64,000 nucleotides of DNA. Origin: Pseudolabrys sp. (GTDB lineage Bacteria > Pseudomonadota > Alphaproteobacteria > Rhizobiales > Xanthobacteraceae). The notes below the pieces were generated by a model. The model saw nothing but the letters and a program-made list of their open reading frames with translations. It ran no database searches and was not told the origin of the DNA. A program made the position numbers and the translations under genes. The stretch lies in assembly GCA_026125895.1 (NCBI GenBank), contig JAHCKG010000017.1, positions 1 through 64,000 of the forward strand. The letters run 5' to 3'. This document shows positions 1 to 8,665 of the stretch, piece by piece. How positions within the stretch are numbered: the first letter of the stretch is position 1; each line of letters begins with the position of its first letter.

Positions 1-390
1 CACCAGACGCCGCAGACGCTGCTGATGCGTCAGCGCCAGGCGCTGCGCGATCAGCCCGCCCAGCGAAAAGCCGGCGAGGTTGAAGGTGTCGAAGCCGGCA
101 TGGTCGGCCAGCGCCAGCACGTCGCCGACGAAATCGTCGATCTCGTAGCGGCCGCGCACCTTCGTCGATCGCCCATGACCGCGCAGATCGAAGGTCAGGA
201 TACGGAAGCGATCGGCAAGACGCTCGGCGACGCCATCCCAGGCTTCGAGGTAGGAGCCGACACCGTGAATGCAGACGAGCGGTTCGCCCTGCCCCACGAT
301 GCGATAGTTCAACGTCACTCCGCCATGGTCGAAACTCCGGGTGCCGGAGCCGGACCTGGTGTCGGTGACGATGGGCGTCGCAGCGGCCAT
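1..390 (-). CDS. Alpha/beta hydrolase, N-terminal part (runs off left edge)
   Basis: Only the first 130 residues lie inside the window. The start is the ATG complementary to 388-390, three bases beyond the stop of the upstream flavin monooxygenase gene, so the two are probably co-transcribed. Landmarks of the alpha/beta hydrolase fold are the oxyanion-loop HGVG (residues 42-45), DLRGHGRS (68-75) and the nucleophile elbow GFSLGG with Ser109. The acid and histidine of the triad would be beyond the edge. The family hydrolyses esters, amides, lactones or C-C bonds in the cytoplasm. Next to a flavin monooxygenase and flavin reductase, a role in cleaving the oxygenated product is plausible (inference). 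No signal peptide is seen. Confidence 0.88.
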   Translation of the reverse strand, partial: MAAATPIVTDTRSGSGTRSFDHGGVTLNYRIVGQGEPLVCIHGVGSYLEAWDGVAERLADRFRILTFDLRGHGRSTKVRGRYEIDDFVGDVLALADHAGFDTFNLAGFSLGGLIAQRLALTHQQRLRRLV

Positions 391-393
391 GGT

Positions 394-1482
394 TTAGTGT
401 CCCACGGCGGCGAGGCGTGACGGCTGACCCGTGTCGCGCTCGCGCGCGGCAAAGTGCGGCATCACCTCGTCGATGAACAGGCGCAGCGTCTTCTTTTGCA
501 ACTCGAACGGCAGATTGAAGGACAGCCCCAGCGCAAACTGATCGACGCCGGCGTCCTCATAGACTTGCAGCTTACGGATGATCTCGTCCGGCGTGCCGAA
601 CATCAGATTGTCATGCACCGCCTGCGGATTGTAGTTGTCCCGGTTGGTGACGATCTCCATCGGCACGGCTTCGGGGAAGCCGTTCTTCACACCGCCGAGG
701 TTCTGCATCAGGTTCTCGAAATAGCGTCCGTAATCGACCGAATGCCGGACCGCGACCTCCCAATCCTGCTTGCGGTCGTAGACGCAGGTGCGACGCTGCA
801 TCATCAGGCGCGGCCGCGGACGCTCCGGATGATCGGCGACCGCCTTGCGGAATTTCTCGCCGAGCACGCCGACTTCGGCCGGCGGCGCCGACAGCGGCGT
901 CGAGAGAATGTTGGCGCCGATGCCGACCGCCCAATCGAAGGTGCCGGGATCGCGCGCCGCCACCCAGATCGCGGGATGCGGTTGCTGCAACGGCTTGGGC
1001 ACCGACGTGGCGAGCGGGAATTTCCAGTAGTGGCCGTCATGGGCATAGTCGCCGGCCCACAGTTTCTGCACCGCCGGCACCAGCTCCTTCATGAAGGCGA
1101 CGCCTTCCTGCTGCGGAATGCCGCCGGCCATGCGGTCGAATTCGTATTGATAGGCGCCGCGGGCGATGCCGAATTCGAGCCGGCCGCCCGTCAGGTGATC
1201 GCAGAGCGCGGCCTCGCCGGCGAGCCGGATCGGCGACCAGTATGGCGCGACGATCGTCGCGGTGCCGAGGCGAATGCGATCGGTGTGTTGCGCGATCCAG
1301 GTCAGGCTCTGAAACGGATTCGGCGAAATCGTGCACTCGATGGTGTGGTGCTCGGCAGTCCACAAGGTCTCGAAGCCGCCCTCGTCGGCGATCATCGCCA
1401 GCGTGAGAAAGTTTCTAACGGCCTCCTGCATGGACTCCTGCGGCGAGAACCGTTCCATGGCGATCGAGACGGCGAATTTCAC
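394..1482 (-). CDS. LLM-class (bacterial luciferase-like) flavin-dependent monooxygenase
   Basis: This 362-residue protein has the usual length and features of the luciferase-like monooxygenase superfamily. It begins MKFAVSIAMERF, has the ETLWTAEHH segment near residue 40, the IRLGTATIVAPYWSP strand near residue 70, and GGRLEFGIARG near residue 100. The C-terminal FGTPDEIIRKLQVYEDAGVD is the typical end-of-barrel element. Such enzymes use reduced FMN delivered by a partner reductase plus O2 to oxidise an organic substrate in the cytoplasm. A flavin reductase gene lies 72 bases upstream and an alpha/beta hydrolase 3 bases downstream, a convincing two-component oxygenase operon. The substrate cannot be deduced. 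Confidence 0.92.
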   Translation of the reverse strand: MKFAVSIAMERFSPQESMQEAVRNFLTLAMIADEGGFETLWTAEHHTIECTISPNPFQSLTWIAQHTDRIRLGTATIVAPYWSPIRLAGEAALCDHLTGGRLEFGIARGAYQYEFDRMAGGIPQQEGVAFMKELVPAVQKLWAGDYAHDGHYWKFPLATSVPKPLQQPHPAIWVAARDPGTFDWAVGIGANILSTPLSAPPAEVGVLGEKFRKAVADHPERPRPRLMMQRRTCVYDRKQDWEVAVRHSVDYGRYFENLMQNLGGVKNGFPEAVPMEIVTNRDNYNPQAVHDNLMFGTPDEIIRKLQVYEDAGVDQFALGLSFNLPFELQKKTLRLFIDEVMPHFAARERDTGQPSRLAAVGH

Positions 1483-1554
1483 GGCTGCTTCTCCATTCCA
1501 GTTTCGGTTCGGGACGTCAGCGCAGGCAGTCCTGCATCCGATCGCCCGGCTTGA

Positions 1555-2535
1555 TCACGTGTTCGGCAGGCTGGACCAAGGCTGCGCATCGCCGACCATG
1601 GCGAGACGGCCGCCGTCATCCGAACCCATGTAGATGCCGAAGCGCTTGTCGGCGCTTTCGCGCGCATAGCGCCGCAGCATCGTCCTGATTTCGCGGGTTG
1701 GTATGGTCTCGTAAGGCAGCTCGGCCATCGGGAAAAACTTCAATCCGGCGGGGAGGGCGACCGAGGTGGAGTCCTGCGCGAGCCGGGCGCGGTAAATGAG
1801 ATAGCCGGGATCGTCATCGCTGACGTCGAAGACCGAATAGAGAAACGTCGCGTCGGGCACCAGCGTGAGCGCCTCGCCGCCCTCGAGCTTGAGTGCGGTG
1901 TCGGCGATGCGGCGCCGCGCGCTCGGCAAGGCCCAGCCGCCCTTGCCGTCGTCGCGCAACAGCAACTGACCGTCGGCCTCGATCAGATAGCCGACGATCA
2001 TGTCGTGCGACTCGAGCCAGCCCGGCGGCAACGGATCCTTCACGTTGGCGTAGCGGCCGCGGCAGAAGCCGAGCGGCGCGCTCGGGCTGGTGCCGAAGGC
2101 TTTAACTTCGCCGATCAGGATGACGTGGTCGCCGGCATCGACGCGGTTGTGCACGGTGCAGTCGAACCAGGTCAGACAATCGACCAGGATCGGCGCGCCG
2201 GTATGAACCCGGTCGTGATCGACGCTGTCGAATTTCGCCGCCGACTTCGAGGCGAAGAGCTTCGAGACCTCGGTCTGCGCTTCGTGCAGCAGATTGACCG
2301 CGAAGGAATCCGAACGGTTGAAGGCGGCGAAGCTGTGCGCGCTCTTGCCGACGCAAACGAGCAGCAGCGGCGGGTCGAGCGACACCGAGGTGAAGGAGTT
2401 CGCCGTCATGCCGCGCGGCGTGCCGTCGGCGTCGCGGGTGGTGATGACGGTGACGCCGGTGACGAAGGTGCCGAAGGCGCGGCGCAGCGCCACCGTGTCG
2501 ATCGAACTGACCGTCTTTTCGCCTGGGGCGAGCAT
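1555..2535 (-). CDS. Flavin reductase domain fused to a degenerate Nudix-like domain
   Basis: The protein has 326 residues where a stand-alone flavin reductase has about 160-180. Residues about 10-170 are an FMN-binding split barrel of the flavin reductase type (FGTFVTGVTVITT, GMTANSFTSVSLDPP, and the GRYANVKD end). This part should reduce FMN with NAD(P)H for the neighbouring luciferase-like monooxygenase. Residues about 180-310 resemble a Nudix-fold beta-grasp (MIVGYLIEADGQLLLRDD, GGWALPSA), but I do not see the catalytic Nudix box with its REXXEE core. The second domain is therefore more likely a binding or sensing module than a pyrophosphatase. The start at 2535 gives a short N-terminal extension; a start at the internal SSIDTVALRRAFG region would also fit the family. 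Confidence 0.85.
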   Translation of the reverse strand: MLAPGEKTVSSIDTVALRRAFGTFVTGVTVITTRDADGTPRGMTANSFTSVSLDPPLLLVCVGKSAHSFAAFNRSDSFAVNLLHEAQTEVSKLFASKSAAKFDSVDHDRVHTGAPILVDCLTWFDCTVHNRVDAGDHVILIGEVKAFGTSPSAPLGFCRGRYANVKDPLPPGWLESHDMIVGYLIEADGQLLLRDDGKGGWALPSARRRIADTALKLEGGEALTLVPDATFLYSVFDVSDDDPGYLIYRARLAQDSTSVALPAGLKFFPMAELPYETIPTREIRTMLRRYARESADKRFGIYMGSDDGGRLAMVGDAQPWSSLPNT

Positions 2536-2664
2536 CCGCCTTCCCTCGATCCATGCAGTCTCAGGATCGCAAGGTTAGGCCCGCTCAGGGTCCGCGGCTT
2601 CCTATGAACCGCGGGACGAAACAACGAAACCTTTCCGGCAAACGCAGGAAGAACGCCTGCCGGT

Positions 2665-4479
2665 CTAGTTGGCCGGCGTTCGGCCGTTCTCGATCACCCC
2701 GTGCAACCGGATGGCCAGTTCGATGGCGAAGCGCTTGTCCGCCGTTTCCGGGTCGATGCCGAACAGCGCCTGGATGCGCGACAGCCGGTACCGCAAGGTG
2801 GTCACATGCAGCCCCATCGCATCGGCGCAGGCCTGCGCCCGGCAGCCTTCGCGCAGATAGGCGGCGAGCGTCTCGAGATAAGGTGTGCCCTGCTCGCGGT
2901 CGTGAGCGATGACGGCGCCGATGGAACCGTCCACGAACGTGCGCACATCCGCGGATTCCGCCGCCCCGATCAGCATCGGCATCGGCCCGAAGTCGGAGGC
3001 CGACAGCACGCCATAGCGTCCGAAAGAGCGCGCGATGCGGATCATGCGCCAGCAGCGCTCCCACTCCTTGGAGTAGCTTTCCAATTCGTCGCAGGTGCCG
3101 CCGAGCACGACGATCGGCTCGCGATTGAAACTGTGGCGCAAGGCCTCGACCACGCGCCGGGCGAGCCGCGCCGCGCGCTCCTGCTCGCCCTGTTTCTCTT
3201 CGGGCAGGAAGCAGACGAGACCGCCGCCGACGGCGACGACGCTGACCGGAAGGTTGAGCTGCCGCGCCACCCGCGTCACCGCGTGATGGCAATCGGCGCC
3301 GATATCGGCCGGCAGTTTCGGCGTATCGGGGAAATCCACCACGATCATGCGCGCCGGCGTGCCGAGCGGCAGGCCGAGCCGGCGCCCGCGCTGGATGACG
3401 TCCTCGACATCGCGCCAGCGCCGCTCGACGATCTCGAAGAAGAGTTCGGTCTGGGTCCGCGTCTCGAAGCGAAAACGGATGACGCTGCGCATCATCTGCA
3501 CACTGAGGGCAAAGGTCACGCTCTCCAGCATCAAACGCTGGATGTCGTCCTCGGCGCCTTGCCCGCTCGGGAAGATGACGAGCGCGCCCACCGCCTGACC
3601 GTCCACATTGAGCGCCACGGCGCGCGCCGGGACCTGCAGGCGGCGCGTTCCGTCAGCGAGCCGGAGGCTCTGCGGCTCCGCCCTGCCCGCGGCCAGCGCG
3701 TCGCGGGCGGCGGCGGCCAGTTGCAGGCCGATCTGACCCCCGAGCGCGCGCTGCCATTCGGCGTCGTCGATCTCATGGGGCGCCGGCGAGCGGCTGGCGG
3801 CGATGGCATTGCCGGCAAAATCCACGACGGCGACGGCGTCGATGAGAAGTCCGGCGAGCCTCGCCGTCAGGGCTGCGGTCGAGCCGCCGGAGAGGACTTC
3901 CTGCAGCAGCGCCGTTTGCGTCTGCAGCGCGTTCTGCAACTGCTCGGCCGCCTGGCGCTGGGCGCGCAGGCGGTGCTCGCGGGCGACCGCAATGCCGCCG
4001 AGATGGACGATGATACCCATGAACGCCAGGTCGTCGTCCGAGACATCGGTGACGTCGCGGGAGATGACGTTGAGCACCATGGGCCGGCCTTCGCTGTCGA
4101 AACAGCTCATCGGCAACACGAGCACGGTGCGATAATCGCGCTCAAACGCTTCCTTGCGATAGCCGGGAAACTCGTCCGAGGCGCGCGCGTCGCGGATGTA
4201 GACGGGCTCGTTGCGCTGGAGCGCGATCAGGGCCGGGCTTGTCGCCAGCTCCCAGCGGTTCACCAGCGGCCGGCGCAGCAAGGTCGGGTCGTGACGGACG
4301 ATGACATGCGCCTCGCCGTGCGGCGCGTCGATGGCCATGATCGAGCCGAGCGCCCAGCCGCCATGCTCGCAGGCCGCCAGGACTAGGCTGCGCAGCACGC
4401 TTTCGAGATCGCCGCCGGAATCGATCTGGCTGGCAACATCGCGCAGCGAACTCAGCCGCGATATCTGATCCGGCATCAA
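2665..4479 (-). CDS. GAF-domain transcriptional regulator with PucR-type C-terminal helix-turn-helix
   Basis: The protein has 604 residues. Residues about 10-175 look like a GAF sensory domain (SQIDSGGDLESVLRSLV, then RTVLVLPMSCFDSEGRPM). The middle carries a coiled stretch (RAQRQAAEQLQNALQTQT) followed by a second ligand-binding-like region. The C-terminus (about 540-595) is the PucR-type helix-turn-helix, with YLREGCRAQACADAMGLH and TTLRYRLSRIQALFGIDP. Members regulate purine, amine or aromatic catabolism in response to a small molecule. It heads the minus-strand monooxygenase unit (129 bases to the flavin reductase) and is divergent from the DUF1185 gene at 4617, so the 137-base gap probably holds the controlled promoters. 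Confidence 0.9.
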   Translation of the reverse strand: MMPDQISRLSSLRDVASQIDSGGDLESVLRSLVLAACEHGGWALGSIMAIDAPHGEAHVIVRHDPTLLRRPLVNRWELATSPALIALQRNEPVYIRDARASDEFPGYRKEAFERDYRTVLVLPMSCFDSEGRPMVLNVISRDVTDVSDDDLAFMGIIVHLGGIAVAREHRLRAQRQAAEQLQNALQTQTALLQEVLSGGSTAALTARLAGLLIDAVAVVDFAGNAIAASRSPAPHEIDDAEWQRALGGQIGLQLAAAARDALAAGRAEPQSLRLADGTRRLQVPARAVALNVDGQAVGALVIFPSGQGAEDDIQRLMLESVTFALSVQMMRSVIRFRFETRTQTELFFEIVERRWRDVEDVIQRGRRLGLPLGTPARMIVVDFPDTPKLPADIGADCHHAVTRVARQLNLPVSVVAVGGGLVCFLPEEKQGEQERAARLARRVVEALRHSFNREPIVVLGGTCDELESYSKEWERCWRMIRIARSFGRYGVLSASDFGPMPMLIGAAESADVRTFVDGSIGAVIAHDREQGTPYLETLAAYLREGCRAQACADAMGLHVTTLRYRLSRIQALFGIDPETADKRFAIELAIRLHGVIENGRTPAN

Positions 4480-4616
4480 ACTCCCCTATGGCGCCTCATG
4501 ATCTTACGCCGGCTCATAGGGCGATCAAACCGTTTCTTCCCCCATTCCGAGGGAAGACGGGGTAGCGGCGCCGCCGCTAGCCTGCAAACCTCGCGAACTC
4601 ATGAAGTGGACCCGCC

Positions 4617-5207
4617 ATGACCTACGGCCTGCGAAAGATCTCGACCTTCATCGAGGAAACCTTCATCGAGGGCGGCAAGACGGCGCCCAGGCCGGTGCGT
4701 TTCGTGGTGGTGGCCGCCGTCCTGCGTAACCCGTGGGCGGGCAAGGGCTTCGTTGAGGACCTGCGACCCGAGATCCTGCGCATCGCGCCCGAACTTGGCG
4801 CCGAGCTGACCCGGCGCCTCGTCGCCGTCATGCCGGCCGGCCAGGTCGAGGCCTACGGCAAGTGCGCCGCCTTCGGCACCAATGGCGAGATCGAACATGC
4901 CTCGGCGCTCATACACACCTTGCGCTTCGGCAACATGTTCCGCGAAGCCGTGAAAGGTACGGCCTATCTGAGCTTCACCAACACCCGCAACGCGCCGGGC
5001 GCCCTGCTGTCGCTGCCGATGATCCATAAGTCCGAGACCGGCAAGCGCTCGCACTTCCTCACCGCGCAATTTCAGATCCCGGATGCGCCGGCGGCCGACG
5101 AGGTTCTTGTCGCCATCGGCGCCGCCGACAACAGCCGGGCCCATCCGCGCCTCGCCGACCGCTTCCAGGACATGGAAGACATGAAGCGAGACCTGGCTCA
5201 CGCTTGA
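4617..5207 (+). CDS. DUF1185 ('amino acid synthesis') family protein
   Basis: This 196-residue protein matches the DUF1185 family, which databases name 'amino acid synthesis family protein' although its biochemistry is unsettled. Typical features are the N-terminal ISTFIEETFIEGG, VVVAAVLRNPWAGKGFVEDL near residue 30, and the C-terminal LVAIGAADNSRAHPRL block. It has no signal peptide or membrane segment. It is divergent from the PucR-type regulator and followed by an Lrp-type regulator. The ATG at 4617 aligns with the family N-terminus. Association with a flavin monooxygenase and reductase suggests a role in handling a nitrogen-containing compound (inference). No catalytic residues can be named. 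Confidence 0.88.
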   Translation: MTYGLRKISTFIEETFIEGGKTAPRPVRFVVVAAVLRNPWAGKGFVEDLRPEILRIAPELGAELTRRLVAVMPAGQVEAYGKCAAFGTNGEIEHASALIHTLRFGNMFREAVKGTAYLSFTNTRNAPGALLSLPMIHKSETGKRSHFLTAQFQIPDAPAADEVLVAIGAADNSRAHPRLADRFQDMEDMKRDLAHA

Positions 5208-5235
5208 ATTTTCGGTGGATCGACGGGACCGTCAC

Positions 5236-5724
5236 ATGGCCGGCCATCCGAAACTCGACCGAATCGACCTCAATATCCTCGTCCAGTTGCAGTCCGACGG
5301 AGCGCAGACCAATCTCAAGCTGGCGCAGAAGGTCGGGTTGTCGCCCAGCCCCTGCCTGCAGCGGGTCAAGCGCCTGGAAGATGCCGGCTACATCTCAGGC
5401 TACGGCGCGCGCATCAACCTCGCGCGATTGACCGACAGTGTGACCGTGTTCACCGAAGTAACGCTGCTCGATCACCGTCTCGACGACCTCAACAAGTTCG
5501 AGGCCAATATCCGCGAAGTGAATGAGCTCCTCGAATGCCACCTCGTCAGCGGCGGCTACGATTATCTCTTGCGCTTCCTCACACCCAGCATCGCGCATTA
5601 TCAGGAATGCATGGAAGCGCTGCTCCGCAGAAACATCGGCATCAAGACCTATTTCAGCTATGTCGTCCTCAAATCGCCGATCGTCAAAAGCACGCTGCCG
5701 CTGAATGCGCTGCTCCCGGCTTGA
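5236..5724 (+). CDS. Lrp/AsnC family transcriptional regulator
   Basis: A 162-residue protein with the standard Lrp layout. An N-terminal winged helix-turn-helix (LDRIDLNILVQLQSDG, NLKLAQKVGLSPSPCLQRV, GYISGYGARI) is followed by the RAM ligand-binding/oligomerisation domain. The ATG at 5236 (MAGHPKLDRID) is chosen over one 21 bases upstream because it gives the usual short leader before the helix-turn-helix. It lies 28 bases after the DUF1185 gene and is probably co-expressed. Such regulators respond to amino acids or related metabolites and often control adjacent genes. It is convergent with the RidA gene. Confidence 0.93.
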   Translation: MAGHPKLDRIDLNILVQLQSDGAQTNLKLAQKVGLSPSPCLQRVKRLEDAGYISGYGARINLARLTDSVTVFTEVTLLDHRLDDLNKFEANIREVNELLECHLVSGGYDYLLRFLTPSIAHYQECMEALLRRNIGIKTYFSYVVLKSPIVKSTLPLNALLPA

Positions 5725-5810
5725 GCGCGGCCGCTCATCCTTAGCTCAGCCCGCAATATGGGAAGGACCTTCGCGAGACAAAGCCGGAAATGCGCCAGCG
5801 TCAATGCCGC

Positions 5811-6218
5811 TTAGGTGCGCTTCCGTCCTGCAATGGCTTCAATTTCGACCAGCATACCTGGCACGGCGAGCGCCGAAACCTCGACAAGTGTCGACGCCGG
5901 CCGTGCTTCGCCGAAATATTTTATCCGCACAGGATTGATCATGGCGCGATGATTGATATCGGCCAAGTAGACCGTGACCTTGAGAACATCGCCAAACCCC
6001 ATCCCTGCGCGCTCCAGGACGTCTCGCATGCCCTTCAGGATGCATTCCGTTTGCGCAACAGGATCGTCCTTCCCAACCAGCTTTCCATCGGCGTCCAGCG
6101 GCGGAATCCCGGAGATAAACAGAAGATCTCCAAACCGCACCGCATCGGTATAATGGCTCAATGGCGGCGGAAAGTGAGCCAGCCGGATCTCTTCTCGGAG
6201 AGTATCTTGTGTCATCAC
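5811..6218 (-). CDS. RidA family protein (YjgF/YER057c/UK114)
   Basis: The 135-residue length is normal for RidA proteins, which form trimers and deaminate reactive enamines/imines or act on related intermediates. Visible family elements are GDLLFISGIPPLDADG, the central KGMRDVLERAGMGFGDV helix, and GEARPASTLVEVSALA, which carries the conserved Arg of the active-site cleft. It is cytoplasmic. It sits on the opposite strand from the Lrp-type regulator. RidA proteins (RutC) accompany a luciferase-like oxygenase, flavin reductase and hydrolase in the Rut pyrimidine pathway, and the same set of families is present here, though split over two transcription units. Confidence 0.92.
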   Translation of the reverse strand: MMTQDTLREEIRLAHFPPPLSHYTDAVRFGDLLFISGIPPLDADGKLVGKDDPVAQTECILKGMRDVLERAGMGFGDVLKVTVYLADINHRAMINPVRIKYFGEARPASTLVEVSALAVPGMLVEIEAIAGRKRT

Positions 6219-6645
6219 ATTCTCCCTTGGTGACCCTCAATGACATAAAGCGCGTTGCAATGTACCCGGCGAAAGCCCCATTTCAGGCGTCGCGGCATAT
6301 CGATCGTTCCGACAAGATGATTCTCGCTCAGAGTTGAGAGTCAACGGATACGATTATCCGGGAGAGTGATTTTCTGCCCGCCCTGCCTCGATTTGGCGGC
6401 ATCCGGCGGCAGTCGCACGGGTGCACCAACCTCGCTCGGCACGCGACGTAGCGGCGTTGAAAGAGATAACGGACCGGATTGGCACGTCGCAAGTCGTTTG
6501 ATCCCGGACGATCGGGAAATTCGCAACGAAGAGATCGACATCGTCGAGGTTCAACTCGCACGGCGCAACGGACCATTCGTCGGATGGCCGGTGCTGAGCA
6601 TACGCCGCACGTCGGCCTGAGGCAGATTCCGCGCTCAATCGGCAC
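6219..6645. other. Intergenic stretch with no convincing gene
   Basis: These 427 bases separate the RidA gene from a small hydrophilic protein gene. Open frames of 66-105 codons exist on both strands, but none shows a recognisable domain, a good ribosome binding site or amino-acid composition like the neighbours. The base composition is a little less GC-rich than the surrounding genes. It may hold the RidA promoter, or be the remains of a decayed gene. I see no clear terminator, operator or repeat. Confidence 0.5.
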
Positions 6646-6810
6646 TCACGCTGTATGGCCGTCGAATTCTCCGCTCTTGGGGGTTTGCTCTTCGGCGTCC
6701 GGCGTCATCTTCCGCTGATCGGGCTTGCCCGGGTTGCCCTGCGGACCGAGTTCGGCGCGCGCACGGTCGTCTTCTGTGAGACGTTCAATGTCTTTGGGCG
6801 CTTTCCCCAT
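6646..6810 (-). CDS. Small hydrophilic protein of unknown function (54 residues)
   Basis: I chose the ATG at 6810 because a GGAGGA ribosome binding site lies seven bases in front of it; the open frame extends upstream but without such a site. The 54-residue product starts MGKAPKDIERLTEDDRARAE and continues with Gly/Pro/Asp/Lys-rich sequence (GPQGNPGKPDQ, EEQTPKSGEFDGHTA). It is highly charged, has no membrane segment and is likely disordered. I do not recognise a named family. It stands alone between two non-coding stretches. The good ribosome binding site and skewed composition favour a real gene. Confidence 0.5.
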   Translation of the reverse strand: MGKAPKDIERLTEDDRARAELGPQGNPGKPDQRKMTPDAEEQTPKSGEFDGHTA

Positions 6811-7282
6811 CGTGCGATCCTCCATGGTCTGCTGGAAAACGCCATTCCGCGCGAATGGTTCGACAGCCACTGCCTGCGGGCGGACTGTGCGTCGCCCGCT
6901 GGCGAGCGCCGCGATCACTGTCCTTGTTCAATAAGAAATCATGTTGCTGCGGCATTACGACGCCGCTCAAGGAACTGCCCCCGGCAGACCTCCCTCAAGT
7001 CCGATCCGATTTTCGTAAAAACTATTTCCGCAGCGCGTCGCGGCTTTGGTTAGGCAAAGTTTATTCCGTGATGCAGCATTAACGCCTTTACTTGCCACAT
7101 AATGAACTTTGAATGTCACCGCCGCGTCCTGCGCCGTGAAAATGAGACGCTTGGATATTCGCGGTTACCTCTTTGAACGGCAGCTTACGCGAAGGCGCGC
7201 CCAAGGGGCGCGATACAAGGCGCGCATGGGGGGCCGGCGTGACTGCCGAATTCCTCCTGTCGCGTCACAGGGAGGAATAACA
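6811..7282. other. Intergenic stretch upstream of a Liv-type binding protein gene
   Basis: These 472 bases lie between divergent genes. The part around 7010-7115 is clearly AT-richer than its surroundings and is the best place for a promoter of the binding-protein gene, but I cannot align a convincing -35/-10 pair. Frames starting at 7109 are in phase with the binding protein but give an unlikely N-terminal extension in front of the signal peptide. A strong ribosome binding site, GGAGG at 7271, precedes the chosen start at 7283. Confidence 0.5.
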
Positions 7283-8548
7283 ATGCGCAAGATGTTACTT
7301 GGCGCCGTCGCGGCAGTCGCCGTCAGTCTGCCGGGCGCGGCTCTCGCCCAAAGCAACACCATCAAGATCGGCATTCTGGTCGCCCTCGAAGGCGCCTTCG
7401 CCACCGGCGGCCAGGATGGCGTTCGTAACGTCGAACTGGCCCTGAAGCAGGTCAACAACACGATTGCGGGCAAGAAGGTCGAAACGGTCGTCGCGCCGAC
7501 TGATACCAAACCAGACACCACAGTCCGCATGGCACGCAAGCTTATCGAGCAGGACAAGGTCGACATCATCATCGGTCCGCTGTCCGGCTCCGAAGGCATC
7601 GCCATGCGCGACTTCGCCAAGACCATCCCCGACAAGGTGGTGATCAACGGCATTTCCGGCGCGCTGGAGACCACCTGGGTCGATCCGGCGCCGAACTTCT
7701 ACCGCTTCAATCTCGACGGCTCGCAATGGGGCTACGGCCTCGGCAGCTACGTCGTGAAGAAGAAGGGCTGGAAGAAGGTGGCGACGATCGCCGCCGACTA
7801 TTCTTTCGGCTACACCAACTTCATGGGCTTCGCGGTGGACTACTGCAAGGCGGGCGGCGACATCGTCCAGCGCTTCTGGCAGCCGCTCGGCCAGTCCGAT
7901 TTCGCGGGCATCATCGCGCAATTGCCGGACAATGTTGATGCGATCTATCTGGGCCTCGGCGGCACGGACGCGATCAACTTCCTCAACCAGTATCAACAGG
8001 CCGGCGAGCATACGAAACTGATCGGCGGCACCATCATGGCCGACCAGACGGTTCTGACGGCGCGCGGCAAGGCGAAGGATGCGCTGAAGGGGACGCCGAC
8101 CTCCGGCCCGTTCGCTGACGACGACACCGATCCGGCGTGGACTTCCTACGTCAAGCTGTATCAGAACGGTTTCCCCGCCAATCAGCGTCTGCCGTCGCCT
8201 TCGCTGTTCGGTCTCGGCTACTACGTGGCAACGCTCGCGGCGATCAAGGGCCTGGAGGAAGCCGGCGGCGACCTGTCGAACGGTCAGGCGAAATTCAAGG
8301 CCGCCCTGAACAAGATGGAGCTCGCCAGCCCGGTCGGCAAAATCACCTTGAACGAAAACCGGCAGGCGACGGGTACGGTTTATGTCACCGAAGTGGTCGA
8401 TGGTGCCGATGGCAACATGACCAACAAGATGGTGGCCAAGACCGAGAACGTGAACCAGACTCTCGGCATGACGCCCGCCCAGTTCAAGGCCCTGGGACTG
8501 CCGTCGCGCGATGTGGTCGATTGCGCCAAGTTGCGCGCAGGCGGCTGA
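7283..8548 (+). CDS. Liv-type ABC transporter substrate-binding protein
   Basis: This 421-residue periplasmic protein has a clear Sec signal peptide (MRKMLLGAVAAVAVS, ending PGAALAQ) followed by the mature start SNTIKIGILVALEGAFATGG. It belongs to the type I periplasmic-binding-fold Leu/Ile/Val or amide-binding family (IIGPLSGSEGIAMRD and NGISGALETTWVD near the first lobe). GGAGG at 7271 fixes the start at 7283. The matching permeases and ATPases begin at 10829, after an alcohol dehydrogenase-like gene and an AraC regulator on the same strand, so it is likely the binding protein of that transporter. The ligand is unknown; homologues also bind aromatic acids and amides. Confidence 0.93.
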   Translation: MRKMLLGAVAAVAVSLPGAALAQSNTIKIGILVALEGAFATGGQDGVRNVELALKQVNNTIAGKKVETVVAPTDTKPDTTVRMARKLIEQDKVDIIIGPLSGSEGIAMRDFAKTIPDKVVINGISGALETTWVDPAPNFYRFNLDGSQWGYGLGSYVVKKKGWKKVATIAADYSFGYTNFMGFAVDYCKAGGDIVQRFWQPLGQSDFAGIIAQLPDNVDAIYLGLGGTDAINFLNQYQQAGEHTKLIGGTIMADQTVLTARGKAKDALKGTPTSGPFADDDTDPAWTSYVKLYQNGFPANQRLPSPSLFGLGYYVATLAAIKGLEEAGGDLSNGQAKFKAALNKMELASPVGKITLNENRQATGTVYVTEVVDGADGNMTNKMVAKTENVNQTLGMTPAQFKALGLPSRDVVDCAKLRAGG

Positions 8549-8573
8549 GTACATCAGCCCTGACGTCGTGAAA

Positions 8574-8603
8574 GGTGGCCGACCGTCGTCCCGGCCGGCC
8601 ACC
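8574..8603 (+). terminator. Stem-loop after the binding-protein gene
   Basis: GGTGGCCG at 8574-8581 pairs perfectly with CGGCCACC at 8596-8603 around a 14-base loop, 25 bases after the stop codon. It is followed by a short T/C run (TTTCCTT). It could be a weak intrinsic terminator or a 3' stabilising hairpin that leaves more binding-protein mRNA than downstream mRNA, a common arrangement in binding-protein operons. Confidence 0.45.
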
Positions 8604-8665
8604 GTTTCCTTCGCGAATTCCGCCGTCATGAATCCTCTGCGGCGAACGCGCCGGGAGCGTCTTAG

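Noticed and set aside
6219-6645. Several 66-105 codon frames as genes
   Set aside because: No ribosome binding site, no domain, and competing frames on both strands of similar length.
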